From CAZXIY01 sp964640935 (GTDB lineage Archaea > Thermoplasmatota > Thermoplasmata > Methanomassiliicoccales > Methanomethylophilaceae): DNA of 20,746 nt. The translations under genes and the position numbers were made by a program. The stretch is taken from positions 1 to 20,746 of the forward strand of contig CAZXIY010000021.1 in the NCBI GenBank assembly GCA_964640935.1. Reading direction: 5' to 3'. Shown here in pieces: positions 1 through 6,689 of the stretch; within the stretch, counting starts at the first letter, position 1; every line of letters starts with the position of its first letter. The notes under the pieces are model-generated. The model was not told the origin of the DNA and ran no database searches. It saw nothing but the letters and a program-made list of their open reading frames with translations.

Positions 1-607
1 GCGTTGCGAATCTGCTTACGCCGAGATCTATGCCCACCGAGGTCTTCTTCTCTTCTAGTAATATATTGCCCTCGCCGACGGCCTCCGGCTCATATACTAC
101 GGATGCGAACCATTTGCCCGTCGATTTCCTCGTAACGGTACAGGTCTTGATCTTTCCTCGAATAACATATCCTCCGCGGAATCTGATCTCGCCGATCTTG
201 CTCAGTTTCAGACGGTCGCCGGCGACGGAGAATCCGCTTTGCGTGTAAGTGAATGATCTGAAGCGGCCCTTTCCCTTGAATCTCGGGAATCCGGGCACGC
301 CGCCGTTCCTGCACCTGTCGAAGAACCTCTTAAATGCAAAGTCAATACGAAACCCAACGTCCTGCTGAACCTGCGAATACATATGGGCCAGTAGATCGTC
401 AGATATGTTCTTCCTCAATTCCATAGTGAGGGGATACATCCCGTACTTTCCGGGGAACGGCTCGCCTTTCTCATGGATACCGATACATTCCTCAAGAAGC
501 ATGTTGTAAAGCAGACGGGAACCTTCCAACGCCGACTCCAAGGCCTTGGCCGTACTCGGATTCGGATAGAGACGTACCGACATTGCTTTGCGTCCTTTCC
601 CGTCCAT
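1..607 (-). CDS. tnpB: TnpB (IS200/IS605 OrfB family) RNA-guided nuclease homologue, 3' end outside window
   Basis: Partial gene running off the left edge; 202 codons are visible and all are open. Numbering from the inner ATG at 583, residues 4-35 (VRLYPNPSTAKALE...LLYNMLLEE) match the N-terminal helical start of TnpB. Residues about 94-120 carry the basic GVPGFPRFKGKGRFRSFTY segment typical of the family, and residues 184-192 read GIDLGVSRF, the RuvC-I motif with catalytic Asp186. The RuvC-II/III motifs and the zinc finger lie beyond the window. TnpB proteins are transposon-encoded, omega-RNA-guided DNA endonucleases (known for the family, not tested here). Two in-frame starts exist (607 and 583). 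A TATA element at 627-637 would place transcription near 605-607, so the first ATG could be a leaderless start, but 583 gives the more usual N-terminus. No tnpA lies upstream, so this may be a TnpB-only element. Whether it is intact cannot be judged. Confidence 0.9.
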   Translation of the reverse strand, partial: MDGKGRKAMSVRLYPNPSTAKALESALEGSRLLYNMLLEECIGIHEKGEPFPGKYGMYPLTMELRKNISDDLLAHMYSQVQQDVGFRIDFAFKRFFDRCRNGGVPGFPRFKGKGRFRSFTYTQSGFSVAGDRLKLSKIGEIRFRGGYVIRGKIKTCTVTRKSTGKWFASVVYEPEAVGEGNILLEEKKTSVGIDLGVSRFAT

Positions 608-626
608 GGGTACGACTCTCCGTACT

Positions 627-637
627 GATATTTAAAC
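627..637 (-). promoter_or_regulatory. TATA-box promoter of tnpB
   Basis: On the minus strand the element reads GTTTAAATATC. It is centred about 25 bases upstream of the ATG at 607, the spacing expected for an archaeal TATA box driving a leaderless or near-leaderless transcript. Confidence 0.55.
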
Positions 638-878
638 GAAGGAGGGGGGAGGTGACCGAATCCGGGCGAATCTGGTCTACGGCAAAGTGATGCAGTTCAT
701 ATCGTGTTGGCTATTCCGAATCTGTTCAGATACAAATCGAATTACCGAACACGGTTTTCTATATACAAAACTATAAGAGGCAAACAGGAACGTCGTTCCG
801 TCAGATCTTGTGCCGCCGTCCGCGTAACTGCGATGCGCTGCAGTTTCAACGATAATATTGAATCCGGATACGGAAACT

Positions 879-889
879 TTTATTATAAA
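879..889 (+). promoter_or_regulatory. TATA-box promoter of the 909 phosphoesterase
   Basis: TTTATTATAAA lies about 25 bases before the ATG at 909, with a purine-rich BRE-like GGAAAC just upstream. No Shine-Dalgarno sequence is present, which supports a leaderless mRNA. Confidence 0.6.
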
Positions 890-908
890 GACAGAATAAA
901 TCTTCTCC

Positions 909-1550
909 ATGAAATTCCTGGTCGTGACCGACCTACATCAAAAGAGCTCTGCTATCGAATGGATCAACTCTCTCGCCGACGAATACGACGTCAGGGCGAT
1001 CCTGTTCCTCGGCGACGTGACCGATTTCGGCACATGCGAGGACGGAGAGGAGCTTCTGAAGAAGTTCAAGAGAGAGGTCTACTTCATCCCCGGGAACTGC
1101 GATCCCCCCGAGATTACGGAGAAGGTCGCCGGCATCGTCCACAGCGTGAACGATACCGCTTTCGAGATCGACGGCATCAGATTCGCCGCTCTCGGAGCGT
1201 CCAACCCGACGACGTTCAGGACTCCGAACGAACTTTCGGAGATAGAGATCAAAGAGAAGCTCGAAAAGATCTCCAGCCCCAATATGATCCTCATGACGCA
1301 CGCGCCGTCCTACGGGATACTCGACGAGATACCGTCGGGCCTGAACGTCGGGAGCCCATCCATAAGGGCGATCGGGGGTGAATTCCATCCTATCGCGGCC
1401 CTTTCCGGGCATATCCATGAGGCTATCGGGATAAAGAGCATCGAAGGGACCCTCTTCATCAATCCTGGACCGGCAAGGGACGGACACGCGGTCATACTCG
1501 ACGTCGAAGGCGACATTGTTTCGGCCAAGGCCGTAGGGCCGTGCGACTGA
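909..1550 (+). CDS. calcineurin-like metallophosphoesterase (ICC/YfcE-like small archaeal type)
   Basis: A 213-residue protein with the full set of metallophosphoesterase metal-binding motifs in order: DLH (8-10), GDVTD (35-39), GNCD (62-65, here GNCD rather than GNHD), THAP (about 136-139), GHIH (about 167-170) and the closing NPGPARDG segment. It is a stand-alone catalytic domain without signal peptide or membrane segment, so a cytoplasmic phosphodiesterase or phosphatase with a dinuclear metal site is expected. The substrate cannot be read from the sequence. The gene is preceded by a TATA box at leaderless spacing and followed by a small hairpin at 1554-1570, so it is probably monocistronic. 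The Asn-Cys-Asp variant and the C-terminal NPG(P/S) motif place it with YfcE/MJ0936-like proteins rather than with the Nnr-linked phosphoesterase at 3756. Confidence 0.88.
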   Translation: MKFLVVTDLHQKSSAIEWINSLADEYDVRAILFLGDVTDFGTCEDGEELLKKFKREVYFIPGNCDPPEITEKVAGIVHSVNDTAFEIDGIRFAALGASNPTTFRTPNELSEIEIKEKLEKISSPNMILMTHAPSYGILDEIPSGLNVGSPSIRAIGGEFHPIAALSGHIHEAIGIKSIEGTLFINPGPARDGHAVILDVEGDIVSAKAVGPCD

Positions 1551-1553
1551 ATA

Positions 1554-1570
1554 TGCGGAAAACGTCCGCA
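1554..1570 (+). terminator. small hairpin after the phosphoesterase
   Basis: TGCGGA-aaacg-TCCGCA forms a perfect 6-bp stem three bases after the stop codon. No strong T-run follows, so termination is possible but unproven; the rps8e TATA box begins 9 bases later. Confidence 0.35.
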
Positions 1571-1578
1571 CATAAAGG

Positions 1579-1588
1579 TTTAAATATA
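1579..1588 (+). promoter_or_regulatory. TATA-box promoter of rps8e
   Basis: GTTTAAATATA-type element, centred about 32 bases before the ATG at 1616. Transcription would begin around 1610, so the AGGAG at 1601-1605 may lie at or before the transcript start and need not be a working ribosome-binding site. Confidence 0.6.
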
Positions 1589-1615
1589 GAACCATGTTTA
1601 AGGAGCTGAGCAATC

Positions 1616-1996
1616 ATGGCACTTTGGCAAGGTAAATCCAGAAGGAAGCCCACTGGCGGAAGACGTGTTCCCAGTGCTAACAAGAAGAAATTTGAAATCG
1701 GCAGAGAAAAGCAGTACACCAAGATAGGCGCACAGAGCCTCAGGCAGTACCGCGTTGTCGGTGGAAATGTCAGGGTTGGAATGCTCGCAGCAGAATTCGC
1801 TAACGTTGTTGACAAAAAGACCAACACCGTTAAGAAAGTTAAGATTACAAACGTCAAGGCAAACCCGGCTGACCCGAACTACATCCAGCGTAACATCCTC
1901 AACAAGGGTGCGACGATCGAGACTGAGATCGGAGATGCCATCGTTTCGTCCAGGCCTGGCCAGGACGGCGCCGTGAACGCGATTCTGATTGCGTAA
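1616..1996 (+). CDS. rps8e: small ribosomal subunit protein eS8 (S8e)
   Basis: A 126-residue basic protein beginning MALWQGKSRRKPTGGRR and ending with GQDGAVNAILIA. Both ends, the KKKFEIGRE segment and the QRNILNKGATIETE segment are characteristic of archaeal/eukaryotic S8e. It is full length for the archaeal family. It binds 16S rRNA in the small subunit. Its codons are noticeably richer in AT-ending choices (AAC/AAG/GTT mixtures) than the neighbouring genes, as is common for highly expressed ribosomal genes here. srp19 follows after 37 bases with no clear promoter, so the two are probably co-transcribed. Confidence 0.97.
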   Translation: MALWQGKSRRKPTGGRRVPSANKKKFEIGREKQYTKIGAQSLRQYRVVGGNVRVGMLAAEFANVVDKKTNTVKKVKITNVKANPADPNYIQRNILNKGATIETEIGDAIVSSRPGQDGAVNAILIA

Positions 1997-2033
1997 GTTC
2001 TAAACCTTTTCCAACAATCTCTTCTTGATTAAC

Positions 2034-2330
2034 ATGACGTACGACGACGATAATGCAATCGTCCTTTGGCCGGAATACTTCGATATCAACAGGACGCGCT
2101 CGGAAGGAAGGAGACTCCCCAAGAGCCTGTGCGTCGAAGATCCGGACTTAGATATCATAGCGAAGGGAGCTATGATACTCGACTTGGAATACAAGATCGA
2201 GGAGAACGCCGCATATCCGAGCAACTGGGCAGCTAAGAAAGGCTGCGTACGCGTCGAAAAGGGAGTCATCAAAAAGACCGACATGCTCCCGAAGATCGGC
2301 GAGATACTCGTAAAGAACAGCAGCCAGTAA
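2034..2330 (+). CDS. srp19: signal recognition particle 19 kDa protein
   Basis: A 98-residue protein with the SRP19 core: VLWPEYFDINRTRSEGRRLPKS (a nucleotide-free RNA-binding fold), then the DLEYKIEENAAYPSNWAAKKGCVRV block and a basic C-terminus. SRP19 binds 7S RNA helices 6 and 8 and lets SRP54 assemble, so it acts in co-translational membrane targeting. The ATG at 2034 is chosen over an upstream in-frame TTG (2025) because family members start a few residues before the VLWPEYFD motif. It sits between rps8e and nnr. No distinct promoter is visible in the 37-base gap, which is pyrimidine-rich and could also weaken transcription after rps8e. Confidence 0.95.
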   Translation: MTYDDDNAIVLWPEYFDINRTRSEGRRLPKSLCVEDPDLDIIAKGAMILDLEYKIEENAAYPSNWAAKKGCVRVEKGVIKKTDMLPKIGEILVKNSSQ

Positions 2331-2333
2331 GCA

Positions 2334-2342
2334 TTATTATAG
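2334..2342 (+). promoter_or_regulatory. TATA-box promoter of nnr
   Basis: TTATTATAG lies about 25 bases before the ATG at 2363, giving leaderless spacing. Between it and the start codon is the inverted repeat ACCG-ATTAAA-CGGT (2349-2362), which overlaps the expected transcription start and could be an operator. Confidence 0.5.
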
Positions 2343-2348
2343 TCGCTT

Positions 2349-2362
2349 ACCGATTAAACGGT
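2349..2362 (+). repeat. ACCG-ATTAAA-CGGT inverted repeat at the nnr start
   Basis: A 4-bp inverted repeat with a 6-base spacer ends exactly before the nnr ATG. Twelve of its bases, CGATTAAACGGT (2351-2362), occur again in the divergent region on the minus strand at 11667-11678. The position at the transcription start would suit a repressor site. No protein binding is shown by sequence alone. Confidence 0.4.
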
Positions 2363-3754
2363 ATGATCTCCCCGTTGGATTCTAAGATCCTGGACAGAAA
2401 TTCTGAAAACCTGGGCATCAGCGTAGATGCTCTGATGGAGAACGCCGGAGCGGCGTTAGCCGATGTGGTGGTCGATCTGTTCGACGGTCAGAGGATCCTT
2501 TTCGTATGCGGTACCGGCAACAACGGCGGGGACGGTTTCGCGGCAGCAAACATCCTCGGAAAGAAGAATGTCACGGTATCGATATTCTCCGCCCCCAAGA
2601 CGGATGCTGCGAAGAAACAGTACTCCAAACTTTCTAAAAAACCGATCAAATTCAAGAATATCTCTCTGGATGACTACGATGTCATCGTGGATTGCGTCCT
2701 CGGTACCGGGATCAGGGGCGACGTCAAAGAGCCTTACGCAGAATACATCGATGCTATCAATTCGTCAAAGAAGCCCGTTATCGCATGCGATGTCCCATCC
2801 GGATTCGGAACTGCCAAGCATATCAGACCGAAGATAACAGTGACGTTCGATGATCTGAAGATAGGGATGAATCACCGCAGCTGCGGGAACATCGTCGTCG
2901 CGGATATCGGCATCCCCAAGGACGCATACAACATCGTCGGACCCGGCGATATGCTGAGATACCCGATACCGAACAGCGATTCTCACAAAGGGCAGAACGG
3001 AAGGCTGCTAATAATCGGCGGCGGACCGTATGTCGGCGCACCTGCGATGGCAGGTATGGCCGCTCTGCGCACTGGCGTAGATCTCGTCCATATCGCTGTG
3101 CCCGAATCATGCTTCATTCCCGTGGCATCCATGTCGCCGTCGTTCATAATGCACAGTCTGCCCGGGAACAGACTGTCAGAATCATCGGTGGACGATCTTC
3201 TGGCACTTTCGAAAGATGTCGACGCCGTGCTCATCGGACCGGGACTTGGACTCGATCAGGGGACGAAGGATGCAGTAGTTAGATTCGCAAAGGAATGCGA
3301 CAGGCCGATGGTCGTCGATGCGGACGGCATCACCGCCCTTGCCGGACTGAAGATCAAATCCCATGCCGGGATCACATTCACACCCCACCATTCCGAATTC
3401 AAAAGACTTTCCGGAGAAGATGCCGATGAGGGTGCGGCAAAAAGATTCGCATCCAAATACAAATGCACCGTCGTGCTGAAGGGCCCGACCGATATTATCT
3501 CTGATGGAAAAACTGTCAGAAGGAACATCACTGGCACTGCAGCAATGACTGTCGGCGGGACCGGCGATGCCCTTGCCGGATCCATCGCCGCTCTCATAGC
3601 AAAGGGAATGACGCCCTTAGATTCCGGATGCCTCGGGACATACATATGCGGAAAGGCCGGAGAATTGGCCTTCCGCGACTATTCGTACGGCATGACCGCA
3701 CCCGATCTCATCGAGGACATCGCGAAGGTCATCAGGAACGAGATAAAGGGATAA
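2363..3754 (+). CDS. nnr: bifunctional NAD(P)HX epimerase / ADP-dependent NAD(P)HX dehydratase
   Basis: A 463-residue two-domain protein. Residues 1-200 are the YjeF_N epimerase domain, with TGNNGGDG at 51-58, a VIVDCVLGTG segment around the catalytic Asp110, and DVPSG at 143-147. Residues about 205-463 are the ribokinase-fold dehydratase domain, opening with HKGQNGRLLIIGG (208-220), then GPGLG (292-296), TPHHSEFKRL (340-349) and the GGTGDALAG loop (398-406) with the expected catalytic Asp402. Together they repair hydrated NADH and NADPH: the first domain interconverts the R and S epimers, the second dehydrates the S form using ADP. The fused arrangement is the usual one in archaea and bacteria. 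The next gene starts one base after the stop, so the two are translationally coupled. Confidence 0.95.
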   Translation: MISPLDSKILDRNSENLGISVDALMENAGAALADVVVDLFDGQRILFVCGTGNNGGDGFAAANILGKKNVTVSIFSAPKTDAAKKQYSKLSKKPIKFKNISLDDYDVIVDCVLGTGIRGDVKEPYAEYIDAINSSKKPVIACDVPSGFGTAKHIRPKITVTFDDLKIGMNHRSCGNIVVADIGIPKDAYNIVGPGDMLRYPIPNSDSHKGQNGRLLIIGGGPYVGAPAMAGMAALRTGVDLVHIAVPESCFIPVASMSPSFIMHSLPGNRLSESSVDDLLALSKDVDAVLIGPGLGLDQGTKDAVVRFAKECDRPMVVDADGITALAGLKIKSHAGITFTPHHSEFKRLSGEDADEGAAKRFASKYKCTVVLKGPTDIISDGKTVRRNITGTAAMTVGGTGDALAGSIAALIAKGMTPLDSGCLGTYICGKAGELAFRDYSYGMTAPDLIEDIAKVIRNEIKG

Positions 3755-3755
3755 G

Positions 3756-4526
3756 ATGGACATACAGCCGATCCCCGATGTGCCTGCCCTGACCGTAGGG
3801 AACACGCTGGTCATCTCCGACCTCCATATCGGCATCGAGACCCATCTGATGAAGAAGGGATTCCATATCGTCTCCCGTACCGAGGAGATGTACGACACCA
3901 TCGAAAGGATCTCGGGCGATTGCAACCGCCTGATAGTTCTCGGCGATGTCAAGGACGCTGTGCCAGGGTCTTCGAAACAAGAGTATCGCGAGATCCCCGA
4001 TTTCTTCGAACGCCTATATGAGAAATTCGATATTGTCGACGTGGTCAGAGGCAACCACGACACCAACATCGAGGAGTTCCTTCCGCCCAAGGTCCGTATC
4101 AGACCCGCATCCGGCATGGTCTTGGACGGCGTAGGGTACATCCACGGACATACATGGCCGTCGAAGGATGTGATGTGCTGCGATACCCTCGTTATGGCAC
4201 ACAACCATCCTGCCGTACTCTTCAGGGACGGCGTCGGAAAACAGATGACAGAACCATGCTGGCTCAGAGGAGATTTCGTGTCTGGGAACGAAGAATATGA
4301 GACGTTCCCGAAACACTTCATAATAGTACCCGCATTCAACAGGATGCTAGGGGGATCGCCGGTCAATGTCATCGGCGGGAAATTCCTCGGACCGATGATG
4401 AACAGCGGGATGCTGGACATCGACGATGCACATGCATACCTTCTGGACGGCATAGATCTAGGAAAGGTATCGGACATTATGGTCCGCGACAGAATATCTA
4501 GATTCAAGGACAGGGACTCCGATTGA
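3756..4526 (+). CDS. metallophosphoesterase, archaeal SbcD-related (MJ0037-like)
   Basis: A 256-residue protein with metallophosphoesterase motifs DLHIG (22-26), GDVKD (63-67), RGNHD (about 97-101), HGHTWP (about 129-134) and AHNHP (about 148-152). The ISDLHIGIE opening and the HGHxWP/AHNHP pair mark the archaeal SbcD-related group, which differs from the smaller phosphoesterase at 909. The family is thought to hydrolyse phosphodiester bonds with two metal ions; its physiological substrate is not established. It follows nnr with a one-base gap, so it is in the same transcript. It ends before a GC-rich hairpin (4551-4565) with a T-run that separates it from the convergent membrane gene. No membrane or signal sequence is seen. 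Confidence 0.88.
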   Translation: MDIQPIPDVPALTVGNTLVISDLHIGIETHLMKKGFHIVSRTEEMYDTIERISGDCNRLIVLGDVKDAVPGSSKQEYREIPDFFERLYEKFDIVDVVRGNHDTNIEEFLPPKVRIRPASGMVLDGVGYIHGHTWPSKDVMCCDTLVMAHNHPAVLFRDGVGKQMTEPCWLRGDFVSGNEEYETFPKHFIIVPAFNRMLGGSPVNVIGGKFLGPMMNSGMLDIDDAHAYLLDGIDLGKVSDIMVRDRISRFKDRDSD

Positions 4527-4550
4527 AGATGTCCCAGAAATAGAAAGATG

Positions 4551-4573
4551 GGGGCGATGTGCCCCTTGTTTTA
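4551..4573 (+). terminator. hairpin terminator between convergent genes
   Basis: GGGGC-gatgt-GCCCC (4551-4565) is followed by TTGTTTTA. It lies 25 bases after the phosphoesterase stop and directly next to the stop of the opposing membrane gene, so it could serve both, with the better T-run on the plus side. Confidence 0.6.
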
Positions 4574-5056
4574 TCATTCCTTTGCGGCGAGTCCCATGAA
4601 CCCGGAGATCATCGTCATCAGTCCGCCGATCATCGATATGATAAGGCCCATCTTGACCGGGACGTACGTGTTTATGAGCTCCGACCAGGTGTAGTAATTA
4701 TCAGCCACGAGACTCGAGAGCTCGGAGTAGTAAAAGTACGCCGGCAGGGCGATCGCCGCTATACCGAGAAGCACGAGGAATATGCCGACGACGGCATTCT
4801 TTCCCTTGCTCGCAGCATAGACGAGACCCAACAGAACTGTTATCGCTCCGGCAGCCAAAGTGGCCAACGGATAATTGTTCCCGCCGAATGTCATATTCCC
4901 GTTGTTATTGAAGATATCCCATCCTGTGAACGTCTTTCCGTAGTCCAAGATATGGTAGAATATTGTGTTCACGTTGATCCAATCCATGAACACTCCCGCG
5001 CATACGATGACACCGAATAGTATTGCCATCGCCCCTACTGACTTTACGCTTACCAT
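4574..5056 (-). CDS. unrecognised four-helix membrane protein
   Basis: A 160-residue hydrophobic protein I do not assign to a family. Four probable membrane helices lie at about residues 8-26, 63-82, 88-107 and 133-155. Positive charges (Lys5; SKGK at 83-86) suggest the N-terminus, the short middle loop and the C-terminus are cytoplasmic, leaving two outside loops rich in Asn, Gly, Trp and Tyr (26-62 and 108-131). There are no obvious catalytic or metal-binding residues. It lies downstream of mvhA on the same strand, but the mvh terminator hairpin (5130-5145) and its own TATA-like element (5116-5123) suggest separate transcription. A role with the hydrogenase is therefore not supported. It may be a small envelope protein; similar four-helix proteins are common in archaeal genomes. 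Confidence 0.8.
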   Translation of the reverse strand: MVSVKSVGAMAILFGVIVCAGVFMDWINVNTIFYHILDYGKTFTGWDIFNNNGNMTFGGNNYPLATLAAGAITVLLGLVYAASKGKNAVVGIFLVLLGIAAIALPAYFYYSELSSLVADNYYTWSELINTYVPVKMGLIISMIGGLMTMISGFMGLAAKE

Positions 5057-5074
5057 TTTTGCATCCGCCTTCCT

Positions 5075-5091
5075 TGCAGGCCGTACCTGCA
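5075..5091 (-). repeat. TGCAGG-ccgta-CCTGCA inverted repeat in leader
   Basis: A perfect 6-bp inverted repeat with a 5-base spacer sits between the putative TATA box (5116-5123) and the start codon (5056) of the membrane protein. It would be either the first hairpin of a short 5' leader or an operator just after the transcription start. Confidence 0.4.
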
Positions 5092-5115
5092 GACGGACAT
5101 CGCATATACGTGGAG

Positions 5116-5123
5116 AATTAAAA
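5116..5123 (-). promoter_or_regulatory. TATA-like promoter of the membrane gene
   Basis: TTTTAATT on the minus strand, predicting a start near 5094 and a leader of about 38 bases. It immediately follows the mvh terminator, and this T/A-rich stretch may double as the terminator's T-tract. Confidence 0.35.
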
Positions 5124-5124
5124 G

Positions 5125-5145
5125 TAATTGGGGGAAAGATCCCCC
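5125..5145 (-). terminator. hairpin terminator of the hdrA-mvhDGA operon
   Basis: GGGGGA-(aaga, read on plus)-TCCCCC is a perfect 6-bp stem with a four-base loop at 5130-5145, ten bases after the mvhA stop. On the minus strand it is followed by AATTACTTTTAATT. The position and stem strength make it the likely operon end. Confidence 0.65.
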
Positions 5146-5155
5146 ATAAATGTGT

Positions 5156-6688
5156 TTAGTCGCGTGTGACCGTGTCGTAAACGGATCCGTCGTGGTTCCT
5201 TATGACCGCGGTCAGAGGCATCTGTCCGGGCAGGCTGTGGGTTGCACAGGAGTTGCACGGGTCGTATGCCCTGAATGCCATCTCGACCATGTTCAAGAGT
5301 CCGGGAGATACCTCGTAGTTCTTGATCAAGGCCTTCGCGACCCTGGCAACGTCCACGTTGATGGGGCCGTTGTTGTTGGTCGTTCCGACGACAAGGTTGC
5401 ATGCGGTCACGATACCGTTCTCGTCGCACGTGTAGTCGTGGGTCAGGGTTCCGCGGGGAGCCTCGACGCATCCGACACCGCGTCCGCCGGGGACAAGGTC
5501 CGTCTGCTTTATGTCGCTGTTCGTGAGATCGGGGTTCTGTGCGTTCTCGAGGCAGCGCTCTGCGGCGTAGATCATCTCGATGATCCTTGCCCAGTGCGTG
5601 GCGAGCGTGAAGTGCACGACCGGCTTTCCGTTCTCGCAGGGAACTCCCGCATCTTTGAAGAAGTTGCGGAAGTTGACCAGCTCTTCCTGGGCTATAGGCG
5701 TGCTTATGCTGTCGCAGACGTTGATCCTGGACAGAGGCGTCGCACGGTACAGACCAGAATCGGGTCCGGAGACCATTCCTTTGAATCCGACCTTCTTGAG
5801 GTACGGGAATTTCTCGTACGACCAGGGCTCGACGGCCTCGGATATGTGATCCAGGTAGTCGAATGCGTCGTATCTGTCGAATTCCTTTCCTTTCTGGTCG
5901 ATGACCCTTACGGGTCCGTCGTGGAACTCAAGAGTGTTGTCCTTGCCGACGAGTCCCATGTAGTAGGACTCCTGGTAGTACAGGTCCGGGTTCGCGATGA
6001 TGTCCACGTAGTCCTTGTTGGCAAGGACGACATCCTTGAACACCTTCATCGACGTCTGAGCGAAGCCGACGAGATCCTCGGCGTAGCTGATGATCTCGTT
6101 CTGCTGCTCTTTGGTGATCGCAGTCGTAACACCGCCGGGGACTCCCATTACGGGGTGGGTCGCTTTTCCGCCGATGATAGCCTGTATCCTCTGGGCCTTC
6201 GAACGTGCCCTGAGAACTGCACCGCCGAGCTCGAGGCCGACTGCCCCGACGACTCCGAGCACGTTCCTGTTGGCTGCCGGGGAACCGGGTCCGAGGACGA
6301 AGTCCGGGGCTGCCAATGCGTAGAAGTGCGCGATGTGGCTGTGAACGAAGTGCGCGTTGTAGAACAGATCCCTGAGGCGGAACGCTGTGTCTGTGGGCTT
6401 CGTGTTGTAACAGCCGTCGATGGCCTTCGTGGAAGCGAGGTGGTGGGCGCCGGGGCACACACCGCAGAGCCTTGCAGTTATCTGGTTCAGCTCTGTGACC
6501 TTCCTTCCGATGCAGAATCTCTCGAAGCCTCTGACCTCGGGAACCTGCCAGTATGCGTTCTCGACGTTTCCTTTGTCGTCGAGGAATATCTCGATCTTGC
6601 CGTGTCCCTCGAGACGGGTGATCGGGTCGATGAGGATACTCTTTGAGTTTACTTTCTTCTTCTCATCCCAAATGATAGGTCCAGCCAT
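5156..6688 (-). CDS. mvhA: F420-non-reducing [NiFe]-hydrogenase large subunit
   Basis: A 510-residue large subunit holding the Ni-Fe active site. It has DPITRLEGHGKIEI near residue 21, the L1 motif RLCGVCPGAH (73-82, Cys75 and Cys78) and the L2 motif DPCNSCATH (476-484, Cys478 and Cys481). The four cysteines are the expected Ni/Fe ligands. Residues 485-510 form a tail of 26 residues after the His, the portion removed by a maturation endopeptidase in this family; that protease is not in the window. MvhA splits H2 and passes electrons to MvhG. It is the last gene of the operon; its ATG is one base after the mvhG stop (mvhG TAA 6692-6690), with GGAGGT upstream. No frameshift or missing motif was seen. 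Confidence 0.96.
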   Translation of the reverse strand: MAGPIIWDEKKKVNSKSILIDPITRLEGHGKIEIFLDDKGNVENAYWQVPEVRGFERFCIGRKVTELNQITARLCGVCPGAHHLASTKAIDGCYNTKPTDTAFRLRDLFYNAHFVHSHIAHFYALAAPDFVLGPGSPAANRNVLGVVGAVGLELGGAVLRARSKAQRIQAIIGGKATHPVMGVPGGVTTAITKEQQNEIISYAEDLVGFAQTSMKVFKDVVLANKDYVDIIANPDLYYQESYYMGLVGKDNTLEFHDGPVRVIDQKGKEFDRYDAFDYLDHISEAVEPWSYEKFPYLKKVGFKGMVSGPDSGLYRATPLSRINVCDSISTPIAQEELVNFRNFFKDAGVPCENGKPVVHFTLATHWARIIEMIYAAERCLENAQNPDLTNSDIKQTDLVPGGRGVGCVEAPRGTLTHDYTCDENGIVTACNLVVGTTNNNGPINVDVARVAKALIKNYEVSPGLLNMVEMAFRAYDPCNSCATHSLPGQMPLTAVIRNHDGSVYDTVTRD

Positions 6689-6689
6689 C

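Larger units (their letters stand above)
608..908. other. non-coding spacer with short inverted repeats
   Basis: This 301-base stretch separates divergent tnpB and the phosphoesterase gene. It holds the two promoters and two short inverted repeats: GGAAC-gtc-GTTCC at 787-799 and AACTGC-(8 nt)-GCAGTT at 826-845. A further TATA-like string (CTATATAC) lies near 758-766. Short open frames crossing it have no recognisable family or ribosome-binding context. It probably includes the left end of the TnpB element, but no end could be defined. Confidence 0.5.

Noticed and set aside
758..800. Possible small RNA promoter (CTATATAC) in the 608-908 spacer
   Set aside because: The downstream sequence has only a 5-bp hairpin and no T-run, so no transcript can be argued.
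677..910. 77-codon minus-strand frame in the spacer
   Set aside because: It covers the promoter of the 909 gene, has no family features and no ribosome site; more likely chance.
704..1381. 225-codon plus-strand frame overlapping the phosphoesterase
   Set aside because: Runs in the +1 frame over the motif-rich 909-1550 gene with an Arg-rich product lacking domains.
5150..6646. A 498-codon open frame on the plus strand opposite mvhA
   Set aside because: The minus strand encodes intact MvhA with both active-site motifs; the plus frame has no recognisable domain and is a codon-bias mirror of a GC-rich gene.
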